A stretch of DNA of 34,789 nucleotides from Halanaerobiales bacterium (lineage in GTDB: Bacteria; Bacillota; Halanaerobiia; Halanaerobiales; M55B127). Shown here in pieces: positions 8,412 through 17,047 of the stretch. The stretch spans positions 1 to 34,789 of the forward strand of contig JAIPEX010000015.1 in NCBI GenBank assembly GCA_021736945.1, written 5' to 3'. The notes under the pieces are model-generated. The model saw only the letters and a list, made by a program, of their open reading frames with translations. It made no database searches and was not told the origin of the DNA. Position 1 is the stretch's first letter. Each line of letters starts with the position of its first letter. The position numbers and the translations under genes were made by a program.

Positions 8412-9302
8412 ATGAAAATATCAAAAATTTTAAAAGAAATATGGATAGCCTCTCGACCACTGTCTCTATCACTGGCTCTCTATTCGACTACTTTAGGAAT
8501 TGTTATAGCAAATAGAGAACTTAACCTAACTTTAAATAGAGAAAATTTAATAATGATTTCATTAGTAACTATTGCAGGACTATTTGTCCAAACTGCAACT
8601 AATTTTATTAACGATTATTTTGAATGTGAATACAAAAATCTTCATTTTAATGGTAAAAAATATTGGTTTTTAGGTAAGAAAAGAAATTGGTTCCATATCC
8701 TTATATTTAGCCTAGGTATCCTTTGTTTTGGAATTACTGGCTTAATTGGACTTATTTTAATATATTTAAGTACACCAAAATTATTAATTATTGGAATTTT
8801 AGGTATTATAGGTGGATATTCCTATACCGGTGAGCCGATTGTTTATAAAAAAAGAGGCCTTGGTACACCACTTTCGTTTATATTGATGGGACCATTAATG
8901 GTAACCGGGAGTTATTTAGTGTTTACTGGGTACTTCTCTTATAAACCCATTTTATTTAGCCTACCAGTAAGTCTTCTAATACCTGTATTAATGCTAAGTA
9001 ATGAACTCCGGGATTACTGTAGAGACAAAAAGTTAAATATAAAAACATTAACAGTCAGACTAGGTTTTAACACTGGGCAAATATTATATCTACTTTTAAT
9101 AATCACATCTTATCTCTTAACATTAATATTCGTTGTTTTAAATCAATTTCCTGTTTTAAGTTTATTAGTGTTTATTACAATACCACTGGCCTTTAAATCT
9201 TATAACAATGTTGCAGAAGCAGAAAAGGTTGGAGTACCAATTACAAATCAACTACACTTAAGCTTTGGATTAATTCAAATTATTACTTTATTTTTATATT
9301 AA
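8412..9302 (+). CDS. UbiA-family prenyltransferase (MenA-like)
   Basis: About 296 residues with some eight or nine membrane spans. The two polyprenyl-diphosphate/Mg sites of UbiA enzymes are recognisable: NFINDYFECEY near 70-80 and NELRDYCRDKKLNIKTLTVRLG near 197-218. The second is very like MenA, which prenylates 1,4-dihydroxy-2-naphthoate. In the first, the usual last Asp of NDxxD is replaced by Glu (NDYFE). No other quinone gene is nearby, so the substrate is unknown. ATG at 8412 is chosen because AGGTG at 8401-8405 is its ribosome binding site; GTG 8403 overlaps that site. The gene converges on the ABC permease with an 8-base gap. Confidence 0.75.
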   Translation: MKISKILKEIWIASRPLSLSLALYSTTLGIVIANRELNLTLNRENLIMISLVTIAGLFVQTATNFINDYFECEYKNLHFNGKKYWFLGKKRNWFHILIFSLGILCFGITGLIGLILIYLSTPKLLIIGILGIIGGYSYTGEPIVYKKRGLGTPLSFILMGPLMVTGSYLVFTGYFSYKPILFSLPVSLLIPVLMLSNELRDYCRDKKLNIKTLTVRLGFNTGQILYLLLIITSYLLTLIFVVLNQFPVLSLLVFITIPLAFKSYNNVAEAEKVGVPITNQLHLSFGLIQIITLFLY

Positions 9303-9310
9303 TAAGTTTT

Positions 9311-10078
9311 TTAAAATTTTTGTTCCTCTTTGTTGCCCACTTTCACCCAGTGACAATATTTTTCTTCCAAAATATCAATAGCCTTAAAAATTAAAAGCCC
9401 TAAAATACTTATCGCTAAGATACCACTGAACATATCAACATAATTTACCATAATCCAGCTATTCATGATATAATATCCTATACCATATTGAGTTGCAAAA
9501 TTTTCAGCATAAAACAAAACTGCAATACTTGTTCCTACTGTTATTCTTAAAGCAGTTAAGATCTGAGGTAAAATGGCGGGAAATATCACATGCCGATAAA
9601 TTTTCCACCCCTTAACTCCTACTGATCGAGCTGAATAAAAATATTCCGGGTTAATATTTTTAACACTATCTCTCGTTGTAACTATTATTTGAAAAATTAC
9701 TATTACCATAATTAATATGATTTTAGAACTATCACCCAAACCAAATAAAAGCATAAAAATTGGTAAAAAGGCAATTTTGGGTATTGGATATAACAGATAA
9801 ATTACAGGTGAAATAAATTGATCTACATTTTTATTTATCCCAGTTAATAAACCAATTGAAATTCCAGCGATTACTGCTAGAGCAACCGCTGTTATAATTC
9901 GGTATAAACTCATTGCTAAATGTGGTAATAATACCGGTAGTAATTTATGAAAAAAATTTACAATCACAATATATGGGGAAGGAATTACACTGGAATTATA
10001 AAACAAATGCATTATCCACCAAATTGCTATTATAAAAATCGCACCATATAAAGTATTTATACGTCTTTTTTCCATCAC
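9311..10078 (-). CDS. ABC importer permease, SsuC/TauC/ThiX-like
   Basis: A 255-residue inner-membrane permease with about six spans. The BPD-type EAA loop region (SARSVGVKGWKIYRHVIFPAILPQIL, near 150-175) couples to the ATPase. The family imports sulfonates, taurine, nitrate, or thiamine precursors; the substrate cannot be told from this subunit. Its start ATG overlaps the ATPase stop by four bases, so the three genes form one operon, transcribed binding protein, ATPase, permease. Confidence 0.88.
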   Translation of the reverse strand: MMEKRRINTLYGAIFIIAIWWIMHLFYNSSVIPSPYIVIVNFFHKLLPVLLPHLAMSLYRIITAVALAVIAGISIGLLTGINKNVDQFISPVIYLLYPIPKIAFLPIFMLLFGLGDSSKIILIMVIVIFQIIVTTRDSVKNINPEYFYSARSVGVKGWKIYRHVIFPAILPQILTALRITVGTSIAVLFYAENFATQYGIGYYIMNSWIMVNYVDMFSGILAISILGLLIFKAIDILEEKYCHWVKVGNKEEQKF

Positions 10079-10818
10079 AATAAATCATCCTCAGACATCA
10101 TAACTCTCAGTTCTTTACATAATTCAAAAAACTCTTCTTTTTCTCTTAACTTTAAATCTCCAAAATAAGGGTTATCTATCATATGAATAAACTCTCCATC
10201 TTTCATAACTGCAATCTCTTGACCTAAAAATACTGCTTCATCTATATTATGAGTTACTATCAGATAAGATAATTTATTTTCTTTATGGATTTTTAGGATT
10301 AAATTTTGCATTTCTTCTCGAGTAAGTGCATCAAGAGCAGAAAAAGGCTCATCCATTAAAAGTAAATCTGGATTTAAAACAAGAGAACGAGCAATAGCTA
10401 CTCTTTGATTTTGTCCTCCACTTAACTCAGCAGGATACTTATTTTGTAAATTATCTATTCCCATTTTTTCTAACGCTTTTACCACTATTTTATCAACTTT
10501 CTTTTTATCATAGTTTCTTACTTTAAGACCTAAAGCTACATTTGCAAAAACTGTTTTCCAAGGAAAAAGCCCATAATTCTGCAAAATAACACCGGTTTTT
10601 TTTCTGATATTATTAATTATATCACCATTTATTTTAATTGTTCCCTGATTTGGTTTTAATAAACCAGCCAACAAATATATTAATGTAGATTTGCCACAAC
10701 CTGAAGGACCTATTATAGCCAGGCTCTTTCCTTCATTAATCGAAAAGTTGATATTTTTTACTACTTTTTTGTTTTGATAAGAAAAATTTAAATCTGAAAC
10801 TTTAATCATTTTCGACAA
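10075..10818 (-). CDS. ABC importer ATPase, SsuB/TauB-like
   Basis: A 247-residue cytoplasmic ATPase. Walker A is GPSGCGKST near 38-46, the Q-loop is ILQNYGLFPW, the signature is LSGGQNQRVAIARSL near 134-148, Walker B is LLLMDEP, and the H-loop is IVTHNIDEA. All key residues are present, and the best resemblance is to the nitrate/sulfonate/taurine subfamily. Its start lies inside the end of the binding-protein gene (17-base overlap), implying translational coupling. Confidence 0.92.
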   Translation of the reverse strand: MSKMIKVSDLNFSYQNKKVVKNINFSINEGKSLAIIGPSGCGKSTLIYLLAGLLKPNQGTIKINGDIINNIRKKTGVILQNYGLFPWKTVFANVALGLKVRNYDKKKVDKIVVKALEKMGIDNLQNKYPAELSGGQNQRVAIARSLVLNPDLLLMDEPFSALDALTREEMQNLILKIHKENKLSYLIVTHNIDEAVFLGQEIAVMKDGEFIHMIDNPYFGDLKLREKEEFFELCKELRVMMSEDDLL

Positions 10819-11716
10819 ATTTCCCCTCTATCATCTGTTGATAAGAAACTTCTACCTCAATATTTTGTTTATCTTCGACCCAATTGATAACTCTATTTAA
10901 GTATGATTCTGAAGGCACTCTTGCTAATTTATATTCCGGTAAGGAAATTAGTTCCTTTATTTCAGGTTTTAATTTTAACTCCTTTATTAATACATCTCTT
11001 GCTAAACTATCATCTTTTTGTATTTCACGAACAGCTTTATTATATGCTTTATGAAAACGGCTAATTGCTTCAGAATTATTTTCTATTGCTTTTTCAGTAA
11101 AGATCATTGCTTCTGGGGTAAAATCATATTGGTTTTTATAAACTCTTTTTTCTAAGCCAGCTAACTCACCCATTGAGGCTAAAGGTTCAGGGATAATAGC
11201 CATATCTAATTTTCCTGACTTAACCATTTCTAAACGAGCAGGAATCGCTGAAATATATATTTTGTTTAAATCATATTGATCTGACAAAAATTGTTCAGTA
11301 AGAAAATTTGAAACACTAATTTCCATCATCCCAATATCAATTTTCTCTTTTTCTTCGAAGCCTTTTTTAACTAAAAATGGAAAACTACCATCTGTACTAG
11401 TAGTTATTTTTATAGGAAACCCATTATGTACATTATTAACAAAAGCAATCAAGTCAGTCATAGCACCATCAAGTTCTCCGGTCTGTAAAGCACTCTGTCG
11501 ATTTACAGCATTCGTATATATATCTATCTGCATATCTAAATTTTCTTCTTTATAATAACCCTTTTCATGTGCTAATAATATCGGGGCTGAATCAACAGCA
11601 GGCATTATGCCTATTTTTAAAGAAAAATCTTCTGCCATAATTTCACCACCAGAGTTAAATATAATTAGTGAACTAATTAACAAAAAACTTAAAAATAAAA
11701 TAGTATTCTTTTTCAT
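10802..11716 (-). CDS. ABC importer substrate-binding protein (SsuA/ThiY/NMT1-like)
   Basis: A 304-residue exported binding protein: positive N-terminus, hydrophobic core near 5-22, then a possible signal peptidase I site before AEDFSLKIG. The mature part begins with KIGIMPAVDSAPILLAHEKGYYKEENLD, the classic NMT1/SsuA-type first lobe; GELDGAMTDL and KLDMAIIPEP are further family motifs. There is no cysteine at the signal cleavage region, so it is not a standard lipoprotein, which is unusual for a Gram-positive binding protein but ordinary in organisms with an outer membrane. ATG 11716 is preferred over TTG 11725 because AAGGAG is spaced for it. The ligand is not identified. Confidence 0.85.
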   Translation of the reverse strand: MKKNTILFLSFLLISSLIIFNSGGEIMAEDFSLKIGIMPAVDSAPILLAHEKGYYKEENLDMQIDIYTNAVNRQSALQTGELDGAMTDLIAFVNNVHNGFPIKITTSTDGSFPFLVKKGFEEKEKIDIGMMEISVSNFLTEQFLSDQYDLNKIYISAIPARLEMVKSGKLDMAIIPEPLASMGELAGLEKRVYKNQYDFTPEAMIFTEKAIENNSEAISRFHKAYNKAVREIQKDDSLARDVLIKELKLKPEIKELISLPEYKLARVPSESYLNRVINWVEDKQNIEVEVSYQQMIEGKFVEND

Positions 11717-11934
11717 CTTCTCCAACTCCTTATATATTTAATGATTTATCAAATTTTAATTACTGTTTTATATTATATCGATTATATTAATTTTTTTCAA
11801 TTTTATCCTACTTAAATAGAACAAAAATGTGAAATATATTATCAAAATTTAACGATATATTTATAGGCTTGTATAAAAAGGGTTTTCAACTTTTATCTAT
11901 AATATAAAAAACAAATGACAAAGGAGTGATTAAT

Positions 11935-12513
11935 ATGATAGTTAGATGGTTAGGTGAAGCTTGTGTAGAAATAGAAGATGATTTAAACATTTTAATTGAT
12001 CCTAATTATGAAACCCAACCTAAAAATACTCCTGATATAATTTTGGTAACCCATGAACATGATGATCATTTTGACATGGATGTTTTAGAAAAGTATCCTG
12101 ATGCAAAAGTATATGGCCCTCAATCATTCTTTGATAATTTTGACGTCAAAGGTAAGGTTATTGAAAGTGGAGAAACGATTGAAAATAATGTTAAAGTACT
12201 AGATTGCGATTGTTATAATTCTGAAGAATCTGTCTGTTATTTTTACAAGGGTATCTATCATACTGCTGATTCGGCTGATTATCCAAAACCTAAAGAAAAA
12301 GTTGAATTAATGTTTACAGCCAGTTTTAAAGACTTTTTCAATGAATATTTAACTCGTGTTAAAGATATTAAACCAGATATAGTAATCCCTTATCACTTCA
12401 ATTCTCAGTCTGAAGAAAATGTTAAAGAAGCAATGGAATTGAATAAAATATTAAGAGAAGCTGGTTATGATTCAAGATTACTTAAACCAGGTGATTTCAT
12501 TAAAATTAAATAA
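11935..12513 (+). CDS. MBL-fold metallo-hydrolase
   Basis: A 192-residue cytoplasmic protein of the metallo-beta-lactamase superfamily. The zinc motif THEHDDHFD (HxHxDH) is near 41-49. Further metal-ligand candidates are the His/Asp of YHTADSADY near 104-112 and the His of IPYHFN near 156. It resembles the small UPF0173/UlaG-like group whose members cleave diverse esters and phosphodiesters; the substrate is unknown. ATG 11935 follows AAGGAG by eight bases. A GTG at 11926 overlaps that site and is rejected. The gene stands alone and ends at a strong terminator. Confidence 0.85.
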   Translation: MIVRWLGEACVEIEDDLNILIDPNYETQPKNTPDIILVTHEHDDHFDMDVLEKYPDAKVYGPQSFFDNFDVKGKVIESGETIENNVKVLDCDCYNSEESVCYFYKGIYHTADSADYPKPKEKVELMFTASFKDFFNEYLTRVKDIKPDIVIPYHFNSQSEENVKEAMELNKILREAGYDSRLLKPGDFIKIK

Positions 12514-12527
12514 CTTTTTTAAATAAA

Positions 12528-12556
12528 GAAACCGCCGTGAGGCGGGTTCTTTTGTT
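12528..12556. terminator. Bidirectional rho-independent terminator
   Basis: GAAACCGCC (12528-12536) pairs with GGCGGGTTC (12541-12549, one mismatch) around GTGA, followed by a T-rich run on + and an imperfect T-run on -. It separates the metallo-hydrolase from the convergent peroxiredoxin gene. Confidence 0.8.
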
Positions 12557-12600
12557 TTTTTCTATTTAAAATTATCCGGAACTAGTAAAATAGTCTTCCA

Positions 12601-13062
12601 TTATTTTTGAGCTTCTTTAACTGCCGCTAGAACCTCTTCAATATCAGGTAATTCTGGAATGTCATATTCTTTTGCCCAAACCATCTTACCTTCCGGATCA
12701 AGTAATAAATTTGCTCTCCCTGAAATCCCTTTGGATTCTATGAATACATCCATTATTTTAGCTACAAATCCTAAAGGATAAAAATCAGATAATATTTTTA
12801 ATTTCTTTAGTCCAAGATGCTCTGACCATGCTTTCTTAGATGGTACGGGATCAACACTAATTCCAAAAGGAACAGTATTTAACTCTTCTAATTCATCATA
12901 ATGTTCTTCAAGAGCTTTCATCTGTTTAGCACAAACACTTGTCCATGCTAAAGGATGAAAAGAAAGTAATTTAAATTTACCATTATAATCACTTAAATTA
13001 ACATCATTGCCCTCTTGGTCTGGTAAAGTAAACCCATTCGGGTTTTTCCCTTTTCTAATCAT
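12601..13062 (-). CDS. 1-Cys-type peroxiredoxin (AhpC/TSA family)
   Basis: A thioredoxin-fold peroxidase of 153 residues that reduces hydrogen peroxide or organic peroxides. The peroxidatic residue is Cys44 in FHPLAWTSVCAKQM. No second cysteine exists in the protein, so no resolving Cys is present and an external thiol must regenerate it. Conserved downstream segments are FGISVDPVPSKKAWSEHLG and LLLDPEGKMVWAKEY. ATG 13062 is used because AGGGAGGAATTGAGT precedes it; a longer frame from 13128 overlaps the aldo/keto reductase and lacks support. It is the last gene of the five-gene redox/metal cluster. Confidence 0.88.
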   Translation of the reverse strand: MIRKGKNPNGFTLPDQEGNDVNLSDYNGKFKLLSFHPLAWTSVCAKQMKALEEHYDELEELNTVPFGISVDPVPSKKAWSEHLGLKKLKILSDFYPLGFVAKIMDVFIESKGISGRANLLLDPEGKMVWAKEYDIPELPDIEEVLAAVKEAQK

Positions 13063-13084
13063 ACTCAATTCCTCCCTCTTGTTA

Positions 13085-13933
13085 TTAGTCAGTCTTATAA
13101 TATTCATGCTGACCTTTATAAGCATCATCTTTAAATCTTTTTCTTATTTCATCTAACTCTTTTTTACTATATGGTTCGAAATAACGCACAATTTCTAAAT
13201 TCTGTTCCAAAACTTCAAAAGAATCAATCCCGCTAACTAAAGTACTGATTGGCATTGAAAGTGAATATCTGATAGCTTCTTCAACACTAATATCAGTTTC
13301 AAATATACGTCCGGCTGCCAAACTTTTCATTCCAATTACTCCCATATTTTTTTCATTAGCTTGTGGTAAAATCTGATTTTGAAAACTGCGGAAGTGATAA
13401 TCAAGAACATTAAGGGGGAATTGAACAGTATCCCATTCAAAATCAATATCAAGCATTTCCTGATGTAGTGAAGGATATCTGTGACCTGTAAACCCTATAT
13501 ACTTAATTTTCCCCTCTTTTTTGGCTTTTAAAGCTTCTTCTAAAACACCTTCATTTACAATTTTAGTAGGTTCTCCTTTATTAATTATTTCGTGTAACTG
13601 TAAAAGATCTATATAATCTGTATCTAGTCTTTTTAAACTATCTTCTAATTGTTTATTAAATCTTTCTTTTGTACGACCGTGGTTTTTGGTCATTACGAAT
13701 GCTTTTTGTCTATAACCATTCTTAAGTGCTTCTCCCATCAGCTTTTCACTTCGGCCTTGATGGTAACACCAAGCATTATCCATAAAAGTTATACCTTCAT
13801 CTATTGCTTTCCGAATTAATTTTATTGACTCTTCTTTGTCTAATTTACCTATATGGTACCCGCCAAGTCCTAATATCGAAACCTTTTCTCCAGTTTTACC
13901 TAATAATCTTGTTGGAACACCTTTTTTATTCAT
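13085..13933 (-). CDS. Aldo/keto reductase
   Basis: An NAD(P)H-dependent oxidoreductase of 282 residues with a TIM-barrel fold. The catalytic tetrad is visible: Asp in FMDNAWC, Tyr in CYHQGRSEKLMGEAL, Lys in VMTKNHGR and His in LQLHEI. No C-terminal ferredoxin domain is present, unlike some anaerobe homologues. The substrate is unknown, but detoxification of aldehydes fits its place between a metal ATPase and a peroxiredoxin. ATG 13933 follows AAAGGGGTGAG; GTG 13942 overlaps that site. The next gene starts 22 bases after its stop. Confidence 0.88.
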   Translation of the reverse strand: MNKKGVPTRLLGKTGEKVSILGLGGYHIGKLDKEESIKLIRKAIDEGITFMDNAWCYHQGRSEKLMGEALKNGYRQKAFVMTKNHGRTKERFNKQLEDSLKRLDTDYIDLLQLHEIINKGEPTKIVNEGVLEEALKAKKEGKIKYIGFTGHRYPSLHQEMLDIDFEWDTVQFPLNVLDYHFRSFQNQILPQANEKNMGVIGMKSLAAGRIFETDISVEEAIRYSLSMPISTLVSGIDSFEVLEQNLEIVRYFEPYSKKELDEIRKRFKDDAYKGQHEYYKTD

Positions 13934-13947
13934 TAAACTCACCCCTT

Positions 13948-15900
13948 TTAATTTTTATTAATTTTAAGCAGTTTCGCATTAATAGCAACGATCACAGTAC
14001 TTAAAGACATTAAAACAGCACCAAATGCCGGCGAAATCATAATACCATAACCTGCTAATACACCTGCTGCTAAGGGAATTGCAATTGCATTATATCCGGT
14101 AGCCCAAAATAAATTTTGAACTATCTTATTATAAGTTGCTTTACCAAATTCTATTAGTGTTAATACATCAGCCGGATCACTTTCAACTAAAATAATATCC
14201 GCAGTTTCAGCAGCAACATCAGTCCCAGACCCAATTGCTATTCCAACATCAGCATTGGCCAAAGCTGGTGCATCATTCACACCGTCTCCTGTCATTGCTA
14301 CAAACTCTTTTTCTCCTTTGAATTCTTTGATTTTTTCCTGTTTTTCATGGGGTAAAACTTCTGCTAAATATCCATCTAAAGACAGTTCATCACTTACATA
14401 TTTAGCGGTTTGTTCATTATCCCCTGTTAACATCCATACCTTTATACCTTTCTTCTGTAATTTAGCTACAGTTTCTCTTGAAGATTCCCTGATTTTATCT
14501 GATAACGTAATTGCTCCAATGATCTCATTTTCTTCTAATACGAAAGTTATTGTAAAAGGACCAGATTTTTGTTTAAATCCTTTAGGAATTTCCATGTTGT
14601 TTTCTTCTAAATATCCAGGACTTACAACTAAATATTTTTCTCCATTTATTTTACCCTTTACACCTTTTCCTTTAATATTACTAAAATCTTTTATATCATA
14701 GTAATCTATTTCTTTTTCTTCAGCTTCTTTTTCTATACCTCTTGCTATAGGATGTTCGGAATTACTTTCTAAAGAAGCTGCATATTTTATAATATCTTCT
14801 TTGGAATAATTTTCTTTAAAAGATTGAATATCACTTACTCCAAACTCACCTTCTGTTAGAGTACCAGTTTTATCAAATACTATTGTAGAAATTTTTCGAG
14901 AGTTCTCAAAGGCTGTTCTATTTCTAATTAAAAGTCCATTTTGAGCAGAAATAGTAGTAGAAACTGCCACTACTAAAGGAATTGCTAAACCAAGAGCATG
15001 TGGACAAGTAATAACCATAACAGTTGCCATTCTTTCTATTGAAAAAGCAAGATCTCTACCAGCTCCTAACCAAGAAAATAGGGTTATTAACCCAACTGAA
15101 ATAGCAATAATAGTTAGATAAAGTGCTGCTCTATCAGCTAAACCCTGAGTTTTTGATTTAGCTTTTTGGGCTTCTGAAACCAAATTAATAACCTGTGAAA
15201 GATAACTGTCCTCACCGGCATTTTTAATCTCTACCTCAATAGAACTATCTCCATTTATTGAACCACCAATTACTTCATCACCAATATTTTTTTCTACTGG
15301 TTCTGATTCGCCTGTTAACATTGATTCATTAATATAACTTGTTCCTTCAACAATTTCACCATCAGCAGGTAATTTTTCACCCGGACGAACTAATATTTGG
15401 TCCCCTACTTCTAATTCTTTTATCTTAACATCAACAATTTCATCATCTTCAATTAGATGAGCAGTATCTGGCATTAACTTAGCTAATTCTTCAAGTGCAC
15501 GCGATGCACTCATTACTGATCTCATTTCTATCCAATGACCTAAAAGCATAATTACTATTAAAGTAGCAAGTTCCCAGAAGAAAAATCTACCCTCTAAGCC
15601 AAACACAACTGCACTACTGTAAACATATGCAACTGAAATAGCTAAAGCTATAAGGGTCATCATTCCAGGAGTTTTATCACTTAATTCATTATATAGTCCT
15701 TTAAGAAAGGGCCATCCTCCGTAGAAAAAGATAATTGTGGATAAGAAAAACAATAAATAATTACTACCATAAAAAGTGATCTCTATATTTATAAAAGACT
15801 GTATCATAGGAGATAATATTAATATTGGAACCATAAAAACCAATGAAACTAAAAATCTCCTTTTAAAATCTTTTACCATTTCTTTATGATTATTGCCCAT
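13948..15900 (-). CDS. copB: CopB-type heavy-metal P1B-ATPase
   Basis: A 650-residue pump with about eight membrane spans. Motifs in order: actuator loop MLTGESEPVEK near 195, metal-site TCPHALGLAIPLV near 295-307, phosphorylation site DKTGTLTEG near 343, and the hinge GDGVNDAPALANADVGIAIG near 548. The CPH (rather than CPC) transmembrane motif marks the P1B-3/CopB group, associated with Cu(II)/Cu(I)/Ag export. There is no N-terminal CxxC metal-binding domain and no long His-rich tail, shorter than classical CopB. ATG 15900 is chosen over TTG 15903 from the spacing of GGGAGGGAG. It starts 48 bases after the MsrBA gene in the same cluster. Confidence 0.9.
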   Translation of the reverse strand: MGNNHKEMVKDFKRRFLVSLVFMVPILILSPMIQSFINIEITFYGSNYLLFFLSTIIFFYGGWPFLKGLYNELSDKTPGMMTLIALAISVAYVYSSAVVFGLEGRFFFWELATLIVIMLLGHWIEMRSVMSASRALEELAKLMPDTAHLIEDDEIVDVKIKELEVGDQILVRPGEKLPADGEIVEGTSYINESMLTGESEPVEKNIGDEVIGGSINGDSSIEVEIKNAGEDSYLSQVINLVSEAQKAKSKTQGLADRAALYLTIIAISVGLITLFSWLGAGRDLAFSIERMATVMVITCPHALGLAIPLVVAVSTTISAQNGLLIRNRTAFENSRKISTIVFDKTGTLTEGEFGVSDIQSFKENYSKEDIIKYAASLESNSEHPIARGIEKEAEEKEIDYYDIKDFSNIKGKGVKGKINGEKYLVVSPGYLEENNMEIPKGFKQKSGPFTITFVLEENEIIGAITLSDKIRESSRETVAKLQKKGIKVWMLTGDNEQTAKYVSDELSLDGYLAEVLPHEKQEKIKEFKGEKEFVAMTGDGVNDAPALANADVGIAIGSGTDVAAETADIILVESDPADVLTLIEFGKATYNKIVQNLFWATGYNAIAIPLAAGVLAGYGIMISPAFGAVLMSLSTVIVAINAKLLKINKN

Positions 15901-15948
15901 CAAATGCTCCCTCCCAAATCTATTTTTTATTAAAAGGTTTTGAAATAC

Positions 15949-17034
15949 TTATTTTATTATTTCTTTAACTTCTTCAATTTTGTTAGGATAAATAGGACTA
16001 AGATAGGAATTATCAATTATCTGATTTATCTCCTGGTCGGAAATAAAGCCCGAGCGGTAAGAATTTAATTTAGTTGCTATATGAGAATCAATAAATTCCT
16101 GTTCATTTTTAAATATCTCCATAAGTTTATTATATAGATTTTTATTTGACCTAACTTGATATTTTTGATGATAATCTTCTGCCACATAGAATTTATCTAA
16201 TTCTTTTACCTCAAAATATATTTCTTCTGCTTCTCTTCTTTTTGCCTCTACTTCTTTAATATGATCTTTTTGCTTCTCGTTGTCATAAAAAATTATATAT
16301 CTATACTGTCCAGAAATAGGTCTGAAATTAACTTCAGTTATTTCAATATAATAATCCACCAATTCTTCATAGGAAATAACTTCTGGATTATATAGAACTT
16401 TTAATGTCTCAGCATGATTTCCAATCTCCTTATAGGTGGGATTATCAGTTGTACCACCAGCATAACCTACATAAGAATATACTACTCCCTCTAAGGCACC
16501 AAACTGGGCCTCTGTGCCCCAAAATCAGCCTTTAGCAAAATGAGCAGCTTGTAAAAACTGTAAAGAAGCTGAATTCACACAGTACCTTAAACCTGTAGGT
16601 TCAGGACCATCACTAAATAAGTGTCCTAGATGACCACCACACCTTGCACAAATTACCTCTGTACGTTCCATTCCCATACTAGTATCTTTTCTTGTAATAA
16701 CCGAATTATCTGAATAAACATCGTAGAAACTAGGCCAACCACTACCTGAACTATACTTATGCTCTGAATCAAATAAGAAATTTCCACAGGCTGCACAGGT
16801 ATAAATACCTTTTTCTTTATTTCTATAATATTTATTATTGAAAGCAGGTTCTGTATTTCTTTCTTTTAATATACTATACTCCTCATCTGTCAACTTAGAT
16901 TTCCAAAACTCATCAAAAAGCTCTATTGGGTACTCACCTTCTACTTTTAAAGCGCTTATCATTGGAGTCATAAAGATTACAATAAGGAAAACGAGCGACA
17001 ATATAATTAAATAATTATTGTTTCCCAATTTCAT
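15949..17034 (-). CDS. msrBA: MsrB-MsrA fusion, predicted selenoprotein (UGA at the MsrA catalytic site)
   Basis: Predicted 361-residue protein that reduces R- and S-methionine sulfoxides. Residues about 8-28 form a signal peptide or anchor. The MsrB domain (about 35-165) has zinc cysteines 80, 83, 129 and 132 and catalytic Cys152 in RYCVNSASL. Codon 170 (16527-16525) is TGA; reading through gives AKG-U-FWGTEAQFG, exactly the MsrA motif GCFWG with U for Cys. The frame stays open for 191 codons with GYAGG, NPTYKEIGNHAE, GQYRYIIFY and FYVAEDYHQKY, all MsrA hallmarks, then a C-terminal extension. No cysteine follows the UGA, so no resolving Cys. The start may be ATG 17034 or TTG 17028; AGAAGGA spacing favours TTG. 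Without recoding, only MsrB would be made. Confidence 0.85.
16495..16527 (-). promoter_or_regulatory. UGA codon and candidate bacterial SECIS hairpin
   Basis: Reading the minus strand, TGA is at 16527-16525. GGCAC (16518-16514) pairs with GTGCC (16499-16495). After one A-G mismatch, GAG (16512-16510) pairs with TTT (16503-16501) through G-U and A-U pairs, leaving the loop GCCCAG (16509-16504), which begins with G as bacterial SECIS loops do. The loop begins about 15 bases after the UGA, at the short end of the usual range. A competing hairpin, GGGC (16519-16516) with GCCC (16509-16506), is possible. Confidence 0.5.
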
Positions 17035-17047
17035 TCCTTCTTTCTTT

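Noticed and set aside
14255-14701. 148-codon plus-strand frame
   Set aside because: Lies fully antisense to the ATP-binding domain of the CopB-type ATPase, with no recognisable domain or ribosome binding site.
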